From Caldisericota bacterium (GTDB lineage: Bacteria; Caldisericota; JANLFM01), in the NCBI GenBank assembly GCA_024655965.1, contig JANLFL010000003.1, forward strand, positions 203,454 through 267,453: a stretch of 64,000 nucleotides of DNA, given 5' to 3'. Below, piece after piece: positions 44,917 to 52,367 of the stretch. The stretch's first letter is position 1. Each line of letters begins with the position of its first letter. The position numbers were made by a program, and so were the translations under genes. Below the pieces are notes generated by a model, which ran no database searches, was not told where the DNA came from, and saw nothing but the letters and a program-made list of their open reading frames with translations.

Positions 44917-45947
44917 TTAACCTCGCCTTTTATGAGACCGGAGAAAATGGAATTTGAAAAAACCAAAAGGAATATTATCAAGTGAACAGGGAAAAGGAAG
45001 AGCAAGATTGGGTGGAAATTTCCCAGCACCCTGCCCAATACCAGAAATGAAAGCCCGAAAATTATCCCGAATAAATAATGTTTTGAGAGGTTTATGGTAA
45101 CGGAGACAAGGGAGGTTAAAAAGACGAAAAGAACCAGGAACTCCAGCGGGTGAATTGAAATTGCCCCCTTGGAAAAATTTTTCGACCAACCCAAAAATAG
45201 GTCTCTAAACCCATTTCCGTACATCCGAAAGGACAGGTCTTTTCTACCCAAAAAATTCCTAACCTTTATTCCCTGCTTGCGCAGGACTTTCCCCAGGGCC
45301 AAATCCTCGGCAATTTCGTGAAGGACATTTTTATGCCCCCCGGTTTCTTCATAGGTTTTCCTGTCGATCAAGATGCAGGGTCCAAATAACCCCCGGGGAG
45401 AAATCAGCCTGTGCAAAAATGAGCTGCTGTTAAGAGCCATGGCTCCGATCAGGTTAAACATAAAGGAAAAATTTTCCCAAAAGCCCCCAATTTGGTGATA
45501 AGGCCAGACGCTTAAAACCCCCTTTTCTTTCTCGTAGGTATAGACCAATTTTTCCAGGGTTTTTTCTTTTAATCTTACATCCGCATCCAGGAAAATTATC
45601 AGTTCTCCTCTCGAAGCTTCCCATCCTTTTAGGCAGGCGAACGATTTTCCCACCACTTCTTCGGGCTTGTCGTCGATTTTTACCACCTTTGCCCCAAAGG
45701 ATTCAGCCACTTCCGCCGTTTTGTCGGAGGATTCATCGTCAACCACAATTATTTCGAAGGGTTTAAAAGTCTGGCTATGTAAGCATTTAATTAAACCGGG
45801 AAGGTTCTTTTCTTCGTTTCGCGCAGGGATTACAACAGAGACCTTATGCTGGTTTTTTGGTTTTCCCTTCTTCAGGGTCTGAAATGGGAAAAAGGAAAGA
45901 AGTCCAAAAACAAATCCGGCAATATATAAGGCTACGTTGTAATCCAT
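44886..45947 (-). CDS. Membrane-bound family 2 glycosyltransferase
   Basis: The 353-residue protein has an N-terminal membrane helix (~5-25) and a GT-A domain (~35-255) with VVIPARNEEKNLPGLIKCL, IIVVDDESSDKTAEVAESFG, FLDADVRLKEKTLEKL (the metal-binding DAD motif) and HEIAEDLALGKVLRKQG (EDxxLG, with the helix before the membrane). Three or four hydrophobic C-terminal segments follow. It resembles CrtQ-type and other lipid glycosyltransferases. No clear Shine-Dalgarno precedes the ATG; TAAAAT lies seven bases upstream, so it may be leaderless. Confidence 0.88.
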   Translation of the reverse strand: MDYNVALYIAGFVFGLLSFFPFQTLKKGKPKNQHKVSVVIPARNEEKNLPGLIKCLHSQTFKPFEIIVVDDESSDKTAEVAESFGAKVVKIDDKPEEVVGKSFACLKGWEASRGELIIFLDADVRLKEKTLEKLVYTYEKEKGVLSVWPYHQIGGFWENFSFMFNLIGAMALNSSSFLHRLISPRGLFGPCILIDRKTYEETGGHKNVLHEIAEDLALGKVLRKQGIKVRNFLGRKDLSFRMYGNGFRDLFLGWSKNFSKGAISIHPLEFLVLFVFLTSLVSVTINLSKHYLFGIIFGLSFLVLGRVLGNFHPILLFLFPVHLIIFLLVFSNSIFSGLIKGEVKWKGRKVRVR

Positions 45948-46334
45948 TAATTAATTTTAACCCCTTTTCAACCACCCGGTCACCTTAGAAGACCTGCTTT
46001 CTTAAGGGGGCTTCCCCAGATCCTGCAAAAGAAAACTCAATTTTTCCGCTTGTTTTTGGGAGAGACTTTTCAATTTGCCAGAAATCATATCACAAATGCC
46101 CTTTGGGAAGGTTTTGGGTTTTTTGGGGGGAGGAAACTAATTAGAGTAGGGGAGGGAAGCCAAAAATCAACCCCAAATTGGGGTCTTGATTTTGCTCCTT
46201 AAAACTTATGATAATTTATTAACCATGGGAAAAAAGGGTTTTAGGTCAATTCGAAGGATATTTTTTCAAGGCTTCGGGCTCTTCCCCTCACTTTCTTTGA
46301 AGATTAATCTTGTTCTTTTCGGAGGAAATTCCAG
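45948..46334. other. Intergenic region at the start of the CRISPR-Cas locus
   Basis: Between the divergent glycosyltransferase and cas6 genes there is no supported gene. Its right half holds the cas6 promoter and an overlapping palindrome; the left half is AT/G-run sequence with nothing recognisable. Confidence 0.5.
46165..46215 (+). promoter_or_regulatory. cas6 promoter with palindromic operator over the -35
   Basis: TTGATT (46186-46191) and GATAAT (46210-46215), 18 bp apart, form a candidate promoter. The -35 is the end of a 12-bp-arm inverted repeat: AATCAACCCCAA (46165-46176), one central A, then TTGGGG, TC, TTGATT (46178-46191). A repressor bound there would block the promoter. Confidence 0.5.
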
Positions 46335-47324
46335 GTGTTTCAAACAGAAATATTTCGGGAAAATCTCGAAAAACTCCGTTGGGCACGCTTCAGGCTGACC
46401 TACCGGGCAAAAGAAAAAATAATTTTTCCCGAATATAAGGGTTCGACTTTTCGGGGCCCTTTCGGGCATGCCTTTCGCCGCCTTGTCTGCACCAGATCTG
46501 AATTTCCCGCCTGTTTGCCATGCCCAATCCACTTTAATTGTCCTTATGCCATAGTTTTTGAGTCCTCTCCCCCTCCAAATTCCCTTTTAATGAAGGACTT
46601 TTCGGATTCCCCCCGACCGTTCATTATTGAACCCGACCTGGACCCAAAAACCGAATATTTGGAAGGAGAGCATTTCTTTTTTGATCTGGTCATTTTTGGT
46701 GATGCCATACAATTTTTTCCTTATTTTGTCCTGACCTTTCGAGAACTGACCTCCCAGGGGATTGGCAAAACAAGAGGGAAGGCAGCCTTGGAAAGGATAG
46801 ATTTTCACGGAAACGGGGAAACCAAAACAATGTACCGGGAACAAGACGGGCTCCTTTCCCCCAATTTCGAACCCCAAACCGGGAAATTTTTGTTAAACGG
46901 GGAAAAGGAAATCTTAAAAGATTCCCAAGACCTTACGGTTCGTTTCAAAACCATGACCCGTTTGCAATATCGGGGTCATTTAGTGGAATTTCCCCATTTC
47001 CATATTTTGTTCAGAAATCTTGTTCGGAGAATTTCCGCTTTACTTTTCCTTTACCACGGGTCCCGTATGGAACTTGATTACAGCCAGCTTTTTTCCCTGG
47101 CGGAAAAAGTCGATTTAAAAAATAACCTGGCAGTTTGGGTTGATTGGGCCCGTTATTCCCGACGCCAGCAGGAAAAAATGTTTATGGGGGGATTGATAGG
47201 GGAAACAACTTATTGTTTTGAAAAAATTGAACCGGATTTTTTTCTCCCCTTCCTGATTGCGGGGCAGGTGACCCATGTGGGTAAGGGAACGGTATTCGGC
47301 CTGGGGAAATACGAAATCGTTTAA
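46335..47324 (+). CDS. cas6: CRISPR pre-crRNA endoribonuclease Cas6
   Basis: Cas6 cuts CRISPR transcripts within each repeat to leave the 8-nt 5' tag used by Csm complexes. The 329-residue protein fits the Cas6 family with pfam10040-type C-terminus: an N-terminal RAMP fold (RWARFRLTYRAKEK, FRGPFGHAFRRLVC), a four-Cys cluster (C52 region, CLPCPIHFNCPY) that may bind metal, and the glycine-rich loop HVGKGTVFGLGKYEI at the end. The catalytic His is not certain. GTG 46335 stands nine bases after GGAGG. It is separated from the other cas genes by two opposite-strand genes. Confidence 0.88.
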   Translation: MFQTEIFRENLEKLRWARFRLTYRAKEKIIFPEYKGSTFRGPFGHAFRRLVCTRSEFPACLPCPIHFNCPYAIVFESSPPPNSLLMKDFSDSPRPFIIEPDLDPKTEYLEGEHFFFDLVIFGDAIQFFPYFVLTFRELTSQGIGKTRGKAALERIDFHGNGETKTMYREQDGLLSPNFEPQTGKFLLNGEKEILKDSQDLTVRFKTMTRLQYRGHLVEFPHFHILFRNLVRRISALLFLYHGSRMELDYSQLFSLAEKVDLKNNLAVWVDWARYSRRQQEKMFMGGLIGETTYCFEKIEPDFFLPFLIAGQVTHVGKGTVFGLGKYEIV

Positions 47325-47351
47325 TTTTTCTCTCCCAGGGGTTTTATATTA

Positions 47352-47382
47352 CCGAGGGGCGCTCCCCCGCCCCTCGGCTTTT
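47352..47382. terminator. Strong hairpin terminator between cas6 and the opposite-strand cassette
   Basis: A perfect 10-bp stem (47352-47361 with 47368-47377) closes a six-base loop, followed by CTTTTCC on the plus strand. It lies between converging genes. The plus-strand tail is the better match for termination after cas6. Confidence 0.75.
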
Positions 47383-47393
47383 CCCCCCTAAAC

Positions 47394-47732
47394 CTAATTA
47401 AAAACCCGATTCAAATTTTCGAGGTTTAAATTTCGGAACTCGGACAAAACAATCGAAATCAGCATTAAAAGGTCGCAAAATGCAATTTCAGAAAAAGCGA
47501 TTGCCCGGAAGACCACGGCCAACACGGCCTCTTTGATATCCCCAAAGAGAGTCTGGGCTTTAATTAAGGCAAGGCCTAACAACCGGTAAATGTCTTCATC
47601 ATTCAGGCTCTGGATGAATTCTTCGGCCATTTCCTCTTCAGGGGGTGAAAAATCCTGGCTAACAAAGGCCCCGGGCAAAAAGGGTTTTAGACTTTTTAAA
47701 ATTTGGAATTTATCGGTACACCTCCTTTCCAA
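47394..47732 (-). CDS. Hypothetical small helical protein in the CRISPR locus
   Basis: I do not recognise this protein of up to 112 residues. It is predicted mostly helical, with an acidic centre (SPPEEEMAEEFIQSLNDED) and a hydrophobic C-terminal half (~60-100) that could be buried or membrane-associated. The start is uncertain: TTG 47732 gives the full length but overlaps the only good Shine-Dalgarno (AAGGAGGTG, rc ~47721-47729), so a shorter non-ATG start is possible. It follows the coiled-coil gene by 38 nt on the same strand, so the two form a cassette that could act together. Confidence 0.55.
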   Translation of the reverse strand: MERRCTDKFQILKSLKPFLPGAFVSQDFSPPEEEMAEEFIQSLNDEDIYRLLGLALIKAQTLFGDIKEAVLAVVFRAIAFSEIAFCDLLMLISIVLSEFRNLNLENLNRVFN

Positions 47733-47770
47733 GGTCTGGGATATTAACCTTTTTATCTTGTATGTCCGCT

Positions 47771-48697
47771 CTAACCGTATTTTTTCAAATATTCAAAGTC
47801 ATTTTTCTGTTCTTTTTTTGTGGAAATCAGGACCTCGATCTTCCCCTCGTTATTTCTTCTAAAATACAGGCGGTTCTTTTTGCTCACACGCTTTTCCAAA
47901 AAACCGGGGGCACAATAAACCCTTTGGCCTTTGACTTCTTTCCCGTAAAAATGGATTTCTCTGAGTTCCTCAAAAATCGAAGGATTTCCATTCCCGGTCA
48001 AAAGCTCATCAGCCACGCAGGTCAAGGAGTCCCCGAGGAAAACGATGTTTGGGAGTAGGCTTTTCAGGATTATGGGGAGATTTCTCCCCAGGGAGGAATT
48101 CTTTAATTTTTCTCGGTAAAAGCGGTTTTTTGATTGAAGGTCAGAATTTTCGATTTTGTATTTTTCCAGGTCTTGCCTTAAATTTTCGTTTTCCTCGCGG
48201 AGTTGGGCGTTAATTTCCTCATATTCTTTTAGGGTTTGTTCGTAAAGGGCTTCCGTTTCCACCAATTTCTTTTGTAGCTCATCGAATTTTGCCTGAAGGG
48301 TCTGATATTTTTCCTGGATTTCTTGTAGTTCGGACTTAGGGAATATCCCGCCTTCTGGAAAAAACTGTTTTTCCTCGTCATACTCCCCCGGGAAAGTTTC
48401 CAGCCTTTCAATTTCCTTTTGTAATTTTGTCCTCTCCTGGATCAGGTGACGATAGCGATTAATTGGCATGGTGACGACTTCATCGGGAAAAAGAAAGGCG
48501 GACAATTCCAAAAAGAAGAGCTCCAGCTTTTCCTCACTCAAGGCACGTCTCGTTGTGCGGATCAGGCCTTTAATCAGGGCCAGGAAAAAACTGGAAAGAA
48601 AAGATTGGGTATTTCTGGAAAAAAGTCTGAATTGGAATTTTTTTCCGAAAATATTCACCTCCATTATTAAATTTGGAAGGTCTCTTTCAATTTTCAC
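47771..48697 (-). CDS. Hypothetical coiled-coil protein with RelE-like C-terminal tail
   Basis: This 308-residue protein has no recognised family. Residues ~1-80 are mixed and basic (VNIFGKKFQFRLFSRNTQSF), ~85-205 form a long charged coiled coil (EIQEKYQTLQAKFDELQKKL), and ~215-308 are a globular domain. Its last ~45 residues (KKNRLYFRRNNEGKIEVLI, then STKKEQKNDFEYL) recall the end of RelE/ParE-type toxins (R-x-Y-F ... I-x-V-L ... K-x-x-Q-x-x-D). This similarity is by eye only. GTG 48697 with GGAAGGGG upstream is preferred; an in-frame ATG lies 11 codons later. It is divergent from cas1, so the two share the intergenic region. Confidence 0.72.
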   Translation of the reverse strand: MKIERDLPNLIMEVNIFGKKFQFRLFSRNTQSFLSSFFLALIKGLIRTTRRALSEEKLELFFLELSAFLFPDEVVTMPINRYRHLIQERTKLQKEIERLETFPGEYDEEKQFFPEGGIFPKSELQEIQEKYQTLQAKFDELQKKLVETEALYEQTLKEYEEINAQLREENENLRQDLEKYKIENSDLQSKNRFYREKLKNSSLGRNLPIILKSLLPNIVFLGDSLTCVADELLTGNGNPSIFEELREIHFYGKEVKGQRVYCAPGFLEKRVSKKNRLYFRRNNEGKIEVLISTKKEQKNDFEYLKKYG

Positions 48698-49088
48698 CCC
48701 CTTCCATTCATAAATCCGGGATCTCCAAAAACCGCCCTTTACCTCAAATATTCAATTGGGGGACAATACGCGCCCGCAAAAAAAGGGGGGAGAAAAGAAT
48801 TCTTTTGGTAGGAACAGCCCCGGGTTCCCGGGGATCATTAAGGCAGGCACTCTTGATGGTGCTTGCTTATCATACCGTAAAACCGGTCATACAAAAGGGG
48901 AATATACCAAAAGATAAAAAAGGTTTCAAGTTTTTTTCAACAAAAAACAAAAATTTTTTTACCTGAAGTGCCCTTTCACTCCCCCACCTTAATAGAGGGT
49001 TGCATTAATTGAAAAAACGGTATAAAAATAGAACAAATGTTCTATTTTCAAGCGGGAAAAAGGAAAAGGATGAGGGGGGGTCAGGACA
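48698..49088. promoter_or_regulatory. Divergent regulatory region between coiled-coil gene and cas1
   Basis: There is no supported gene here. It contains a perfect 14-bp palindrome AAAAGAATTCTTTT (48793-48806) and CCCCGGG-TT-CCCGGGG (48818-48833). An 8-bp hairpin follows (48843-48850 with 48859-48866), then an ACCG/CGGT pair (48874-48887), and the cas1 promoter lies at the right end. Confidence 0.5.
49000..49048 (+). promoter_or_regulatory. cas1 promoter with LexA/DinR-like palindrome
   Basis: TTGCAT (49000-49005) and TATAAA (49021-49026; 15-bp spacing, or 17 bp to the overlapping TAAAAA) form a probable promoter. Overlapping and following the -10 is a palindrome with 11-bp arms, 49025-49035 and 49038-49048. 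Its core, GAAC-AAAT-GTTC (49031-49042), fits the Gram-positive LexA box GAAC-N4-GTTC. Confidence 0.6.
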
Positions 49089-50096
49089 ATGATTATCGTG
49101 GCGGATAAATACGGGCAATTTTTGGGCAAAACCTCAGAAAGAATAACCCTTAAAGAAAAAGGAAAACTCGTTGAAGAAATACCGTTTTTCCAGGTTGAAC
49201 AAGTTTTGGTTGTTGGAGACGGAATTTCCTTGTCCAGTGATCTTTTAGCCGAATGCGCGGAAAGAGGAATTCCATTAGCTTTTCTTTCTTTTTCAGGAAA
49301 ACCCTATGCTCAAATTTTTTCCCCCTCCTTGGTAGGGACCGTTCTAACCAGAAGAGAGCAAATCCTTTCTTTTTTTGACAACCGTGGTTTTGAGCTTTCC
49401 CGTTTTTTTATTGAAGGAAAAATAAAAAACCAGATCGCCACCTTGAAATATTTTTCCCGCCACCGAAAAGAGACTAACCGGGGACTTTTTCGCTTGATCC
49501 AAGATGAAGCAAATCGAATGGAGAAAATAATTCAAGAACTAAAGGAAACATCTACTGGTCCAATTGAAGAAAAAAGGGCACTATTTCTATCCCTTGAAGG
49601 CAGGGCCGCCTCCTCTTATTGGACCATAATATCTCAAATCCTTCCTGAAGATCTGAAATTCCCCGGAAGGGAAAGAAGAGGGGCAACTGACCAAGTGAAC
49701 TCTTCCCTGAATTATTGCTATGGCATTTTATATCAGCAGATATGGAACTCTGTCGTCCTGGCAGGACTTGACCCTTTTGCCGGGTTTTTGCATGCAGACA
49801 GAGCAGGAAAACCCTCTCTAGTCCTTGATTTAATCGAAGAATTCCGTTCATTTGTTGTTGACCGCCCCTTGATCTCCTTTTTTAACAAAGGAGGCCGGAT
49901 TGAAGTGGAAGAAAGTGCAATATCCCAAGGTTCCAGAAAAGAACTTGCCAGAATCGTTTTTGAACGTTTAGAAGACCGCCAATCCATTGATGGTAAAAAA
50001 CACAAAATTAAGACAATCATTCAAATTCAAGCCAGAAAAATTGCCAATTTTTTAAGGGGTTTGGAGAAATACAAACCTTTTGTGGGGTCATGGTAA
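49089..50096 (+). CDS. cas1: CRISPR integrase Cas1
   Basis: Cas1 is the metal-dependent integrase that, with Cas2, inserts new spacers at the leader end. The 335-residue protein has the N-terminal beta domain and the helical catalytic domain with Glu170 in SLEGRAASSYW, His235 in AGFLHADRAGKPSLVLDL, and acidic residues in DLIEEFRSFVVDRPL. The active site appears intact. It starts the adaptation operon cas1-cas2-cas4-csa1, with cas2 directly abutting (stop TAA then ATG). Base composition is more A/T-rich than the housekeeping genes, as for the rest of the locus. Confidence 0.97.
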   Translation: MIIVADKYGQFLGKTSERITLKEKGKLVEEIPFFQVEQVLVVGDGISLSSDLLAECAERGIPLAFLSFSGKPYAQIFSPSLVGTVLTRREQILSFFDNRGFELSRFFIEGKIKNQIATLKYFSRHRKETNRGLFRLIQDEANRMEKIIQELKETSTGPIEEKRALFLSLEGRAASSYWTIISQILPEDLKFPGRERRGATDQVNSSLNYCYGILYQQIWNSVVLAGLDPFAGFLHADRAGKPSLVLDLIEEFRSFVVDRPLISFFNKGGRIEVEESAISQGSRKELARIVFERLEDRQSIDGKKHKIKTIIQIQARKIANFLRGLEKYKPFVGSW

Positions 50097-50360
50097 ATGT
50101 TTACCCTGGTTATTTATGACATCCCTGAAGATAAAATTCGGAACCGTTTAGCAGGTATCTGTAAAGATTTTGGTCTTAAGAGAATCCAGTTCTCCGCTTT
50201 CTGCGGGGATTTATCTTTCTCTAAAAGAGAGGAGCTTTTTTTGAGGTTGAAAAAAGCAGCAGGAAATAAAGAGGCTAATATTCACTTATATTCCCTTTGT
50301 GAAAGGGATTTAAATCTTGCACGAAGACATATAAATATTTCCGGGGGTAAGGATGAGTGA
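50097..50360 (+). CDS. cas2: CRISPR-associated protein Cas2
   Basis: Cas2 is the small ferredoxin-fold dimer that holds Cas1 dimers at the right spacing. The 87-residue product starts FTLVIYDIPEDKIRNRLAGI with the conserved Asp8, contains FGLKRIQFSAFCGDLS, and ends with helices and ARRHINISGG. It abuts cas1 and overlaps cas4 by 8 nt. Confidence 0.95.
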   Translation: MFTLVIYDIPEDKIRNRLAGICKDFGLKRIQFSAFCGDLSFSKREELFLRLKKAAGNKEANIHLYSLCERDLNLARRHINISGGKDE

Positions 50361-50934
50361 AACAATAATCCTTCCGGTTTCTACCATTAAAGATTATTTT
50401 TTCTGTCCCAGGATTATCTTTTTTTCCTTTTGCGGTTCCTTCCCTTTCAAGACCACCCAAAAAATGGAATCTGGCAAAGAAGGGCATCGTGTTATCAAAA
50501 ACTTGGAAGGCAGGCGCACTTTAAAAAAATATGGTTTAGCTGAAGGGGATCGCTTGTTTAATTTAAAATTATTTTCTCCAAGGCTTGGACTGTCCGGTGT
50601 TCTGGATTTGCTCATTGTTTCCAAGAAGGAATATTTTCCGGTTGATTTCAAATTTTTTTCCCAAAAAATGAATCTGGGCTACAAATATCAGCTTTGCGCA
50701 TATTCACTTCTTGTCGAAGAGGAATTCAATGTTCCTGTAAGGACTGGCTTTCTGTATTTCGTCACTGTTAAAAAAATCTTCGCCCTGAACTTATCCCAGG
50801 AAATTAAAACCTATACTAAAATACTGATCGACCGAATCAGGCGCATAATTAGCGAAGAGCTTTTCCCCCCTGGGTCCAGAATTTCGAGCCGGTGCCAGGA
50901 ATGCGATTTTTGGGCTTATTGCGGAGGTATTTAA
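50353..50934 (+). CDS. cas4: CRISPR-associated nuclease Cas4
   Basis: Cas4 is a RecB-like exonuclease that trims pre-spacers and helps fix PAM and orientation. The 193-residue protein has Cys18 in YFFCPR, nuclease residues in GKEGHRVIK, GVLDLL and PVDFKFF, and the C-terminal cluster CQECDFWAYC, completing the four iron-sulfur cysteines. The motif II acid is Asp in VDFK, where Glu or Asp is common. It overlaps cas2 and directly abuts csa1. Confidence 0.93.
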   Translation: MSETIILPVSTIKDYFFCPRIIFFSFCGSFPFKTTQKMESGKEGHRVIKNLEGRRTLKKYGLAEGDRLFNLKLFSPRLGLSGVLDLLIVSKKEYFPVDFKFFSQKMNLGYKYQLCAYSLLVEEEFNVPVRTGFLYFVTVKKIFALNLSQEIKTYTKILIDRIRRIISEELFPPGSRISSRCQECDFWAYCGGI

Positions 50935-51876
50935 ATGTATTTCTTTTCCAACGAAGAAAAGGAAAAATTGACGGGATTTTTCCTTCCCAAATCCCGAGAA
51001 ATGCAGGTCTCTGAGGATTTGAGAGGCTGGAACTGGACAAGGCCGCCACTTGAACCAATGTATGATATTAATCTTACTATTTCCGAGGTCTCATCGCGGT
51101 ACTGCCCTAATGGCCGGGATTTATTCCTTCGCAGAGTTGCCGGCTTGAAATTGCCACCAAATGAAGTTATGGTATCCGGGAATTTCTTTCACTCCATTCT
51201 CTCCGACTTTGTGATTATTTCCAAAAAATCAATTTTTGTTTTCGGAAACAATTTAAACTCCCTGACAAAGGAACTTCAAAGCACAATTCCTTTAATATTG
51301 GAAAGGAACTTAAAAAAGGTTGAATCTCCCTTTTTAAGGAAAACCCTGGAGGAAAAAGGAAGGGCAATTTTAGATTACGAACTGCGGTCCCTTTGCTACC
51401 GTTTTCAGGAAACAATATCCCGACAACCAAATATTGGAGCTGACTCCCTTGTATTCCAGGTTTTGCCGGTTGTTGTTGAACAAAAAGTTGACGGGTCAAG
51501 GCTCGGGCTTTCTCCTTTCCTTTCGTGCGACGCTTTTTATTCCTTCGAACCGGTGATAATTGATTTAAAATTTGGTTCAAAAAGGGATTTCCATATTTTG
51601 GGTCCTGCAGGGTATGCTTTGGTTTTTGAATCGCTTTTTTCTTTCCCCGTTAACTTATGCTGTTTGGTTTATGTGAGTTTTTTACAGGACCAACTGAAAA
51701 TTGAAAAAGAATTTCATTTAATTTCAGATGAAGTTCGGATGAGATTTATTGAGGAGAGGGACGAAAAGATGAGAATGGTTTACGAGGAAATTGACCCGGG
51801 GGTACCAAACGAATGTTCCAGGTATTGCCAATATCTTTCCCAATGCCAACCTGGGAGAATTTTCGAAGATCGGTAG
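50935..51876 (+). CDS. csa1: CRISPR-associated Csa1 (Cas4-family nuclease)
   Basis: Csa1 is a Cas4 relative best known from archaeal type I-A systems, where it works with Cas1, Cas2 and Cas4 in adaptation. The 313-residue protein has WNWTRPPLEPMYDINLTISE, RYCPNGRDLFLRRVAG, GNFFHSILSDF, VVEQKVDGSRLGLSPFLSCD, VIIDLKFGSKRDFHILGPAG and the Cys-rich end NECSRYCQYLSQC, in the family order. The LKFG motif carries the nuclease Lys. Its final codons (IFEDR, stop) are the left arm of the leader hairpin of array 1. Confidence 0.9.
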   Translation: MYFFSNEEKEKLTGFFLPKSREMQVSEDLRGWNWTRPPLEPMYDINLTISEVSSRYCPNGRDLFLRRVAGLKLPPNEVMVSGNFFHSILSDFVIISKKSIFVFGNNLNSLTKELQSTIPLILERNLKKVESPFLRKTLEEKGRAILDYELRSLCYRFQETISRQPNIGADSLVFQVLPVVVEQKVDGSRLGLSPFLSCDAFYSFEPVIIDLKFGSKRDFHILGPAGYALVFESLFSFPVNLCCLVYVSFLQDQLKIEKEFHLISDEVRMRFIEERDEKMRMVYEEIDPGVPNECSRYCQYLSQCQPGRIFEDR

Positions 51877-51910
51877 GGTTTTTATGCAGAAAAACGATCT
51901 TCGAAAAATT
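51858..51910 (+). promoter_or_regulatory. Leader hairpin element, copy 1 (before array 1)
   Basis: TTTTCGAAGATCG (51860-51872) pairs perfectly with CGATCTTCGAAAA (51895-51907). Inside, TTTTT pairs AAAAA, leaving a six-base purine-rich bulge (GTAGGG) on the left only. The element overlaps the csa1 stop and lies ~70 bp before the first repeat. An almost identical structure precedes array 2. Confidence 0.85.
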
Positions 51911-51981
51911 TTTAATAAACAACTTGTCTCCTCTTCCCACAAAGGAATTATAGTAAGGAAAAGAGGAAATGGTTGGGGTCT
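51911..51981 (+). promoter_or_regulatory. Leader of CRISPR array 1
   Basis: The A/T-rich leader ends GGGGTCT directly before the first repeat, the same seven bases as the array 2 leader. TATAGT at 51951-51956 may be the -10 of the pre-crRNA promoter; TTGTCT at 51926-51931 is a -35 candidate but the spacing (19 bp) is long. Confidence 0.5.
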
Positions 51982-52244
51982 GTTGCATCGAGTGACCCGT
52001 TAGATTGGGGACTGAAACTAGTATACGCCCCGGAATTCTTCGAGTTTCCGGAGTGTTGCATCGAGTGACCCGTTAGATTGGGGACTGAAACGATATAGGC
52101 CTGGAGAGGTTACGGCCGGTGATTTGACTTCGTTGCATCGAGTGACCCGTTAGATTGGGGACTGAAACTGGCTTCTGTAACCTCAAAGTTCCTCCACCCT
52201 TCTGAAAGTTGCATCGAGTGACCCGTTAGATTGGGGACTCCAAC

Positions 52245-52367
52245 CCACCCCAGGAAAAGGCTCCACCTTTTCCTGGGGACCCCGGGCAGGGGATTCATCT
52301 TTTTTTTGATAAGCCTACATTTCCTTCCGCGGGGTCCCCGAGAAAGCTTTATGCTTTTTTGGGGTGC
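52245..52367 (+). repeat. 123-nt structured insert in array 1, copy 1
   Basis: The insert sits between an altered-end repeat (52208-52244) and an altered-start repeat (52368-52404). It contains a 13-bp hairpin (CCCCAGGAAAAGG with CCTTTTCCTGGGG, loop CTCCA) and a long-range GGGGACCCCG/CGGGGTCCCC pairing. It also has a third hairpin (CCCCGAGAAAGC with GCTTTTTTGGGG) and matching ends (CACCCCA / TGGGGTG). It has no open frame of note and carries eight T in the middle. Confidence 0.9.

Noticed and set aside
47590..48058. Plus-strand open frames opposite the coiled-coil cassette
   Set aside because: They are shadows of the minus-strand genes; the minus-strand frame is longer, has a ribosome-binding site and shows a clean coiled coil.
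52245..52367. tracrRNA-like gene for a class 2 system
   Set aside because: No Cas9 or Cas12 gene is present and the insert has no anti-repeat; the altered repeats on its flanks are in the same orientation as the array.
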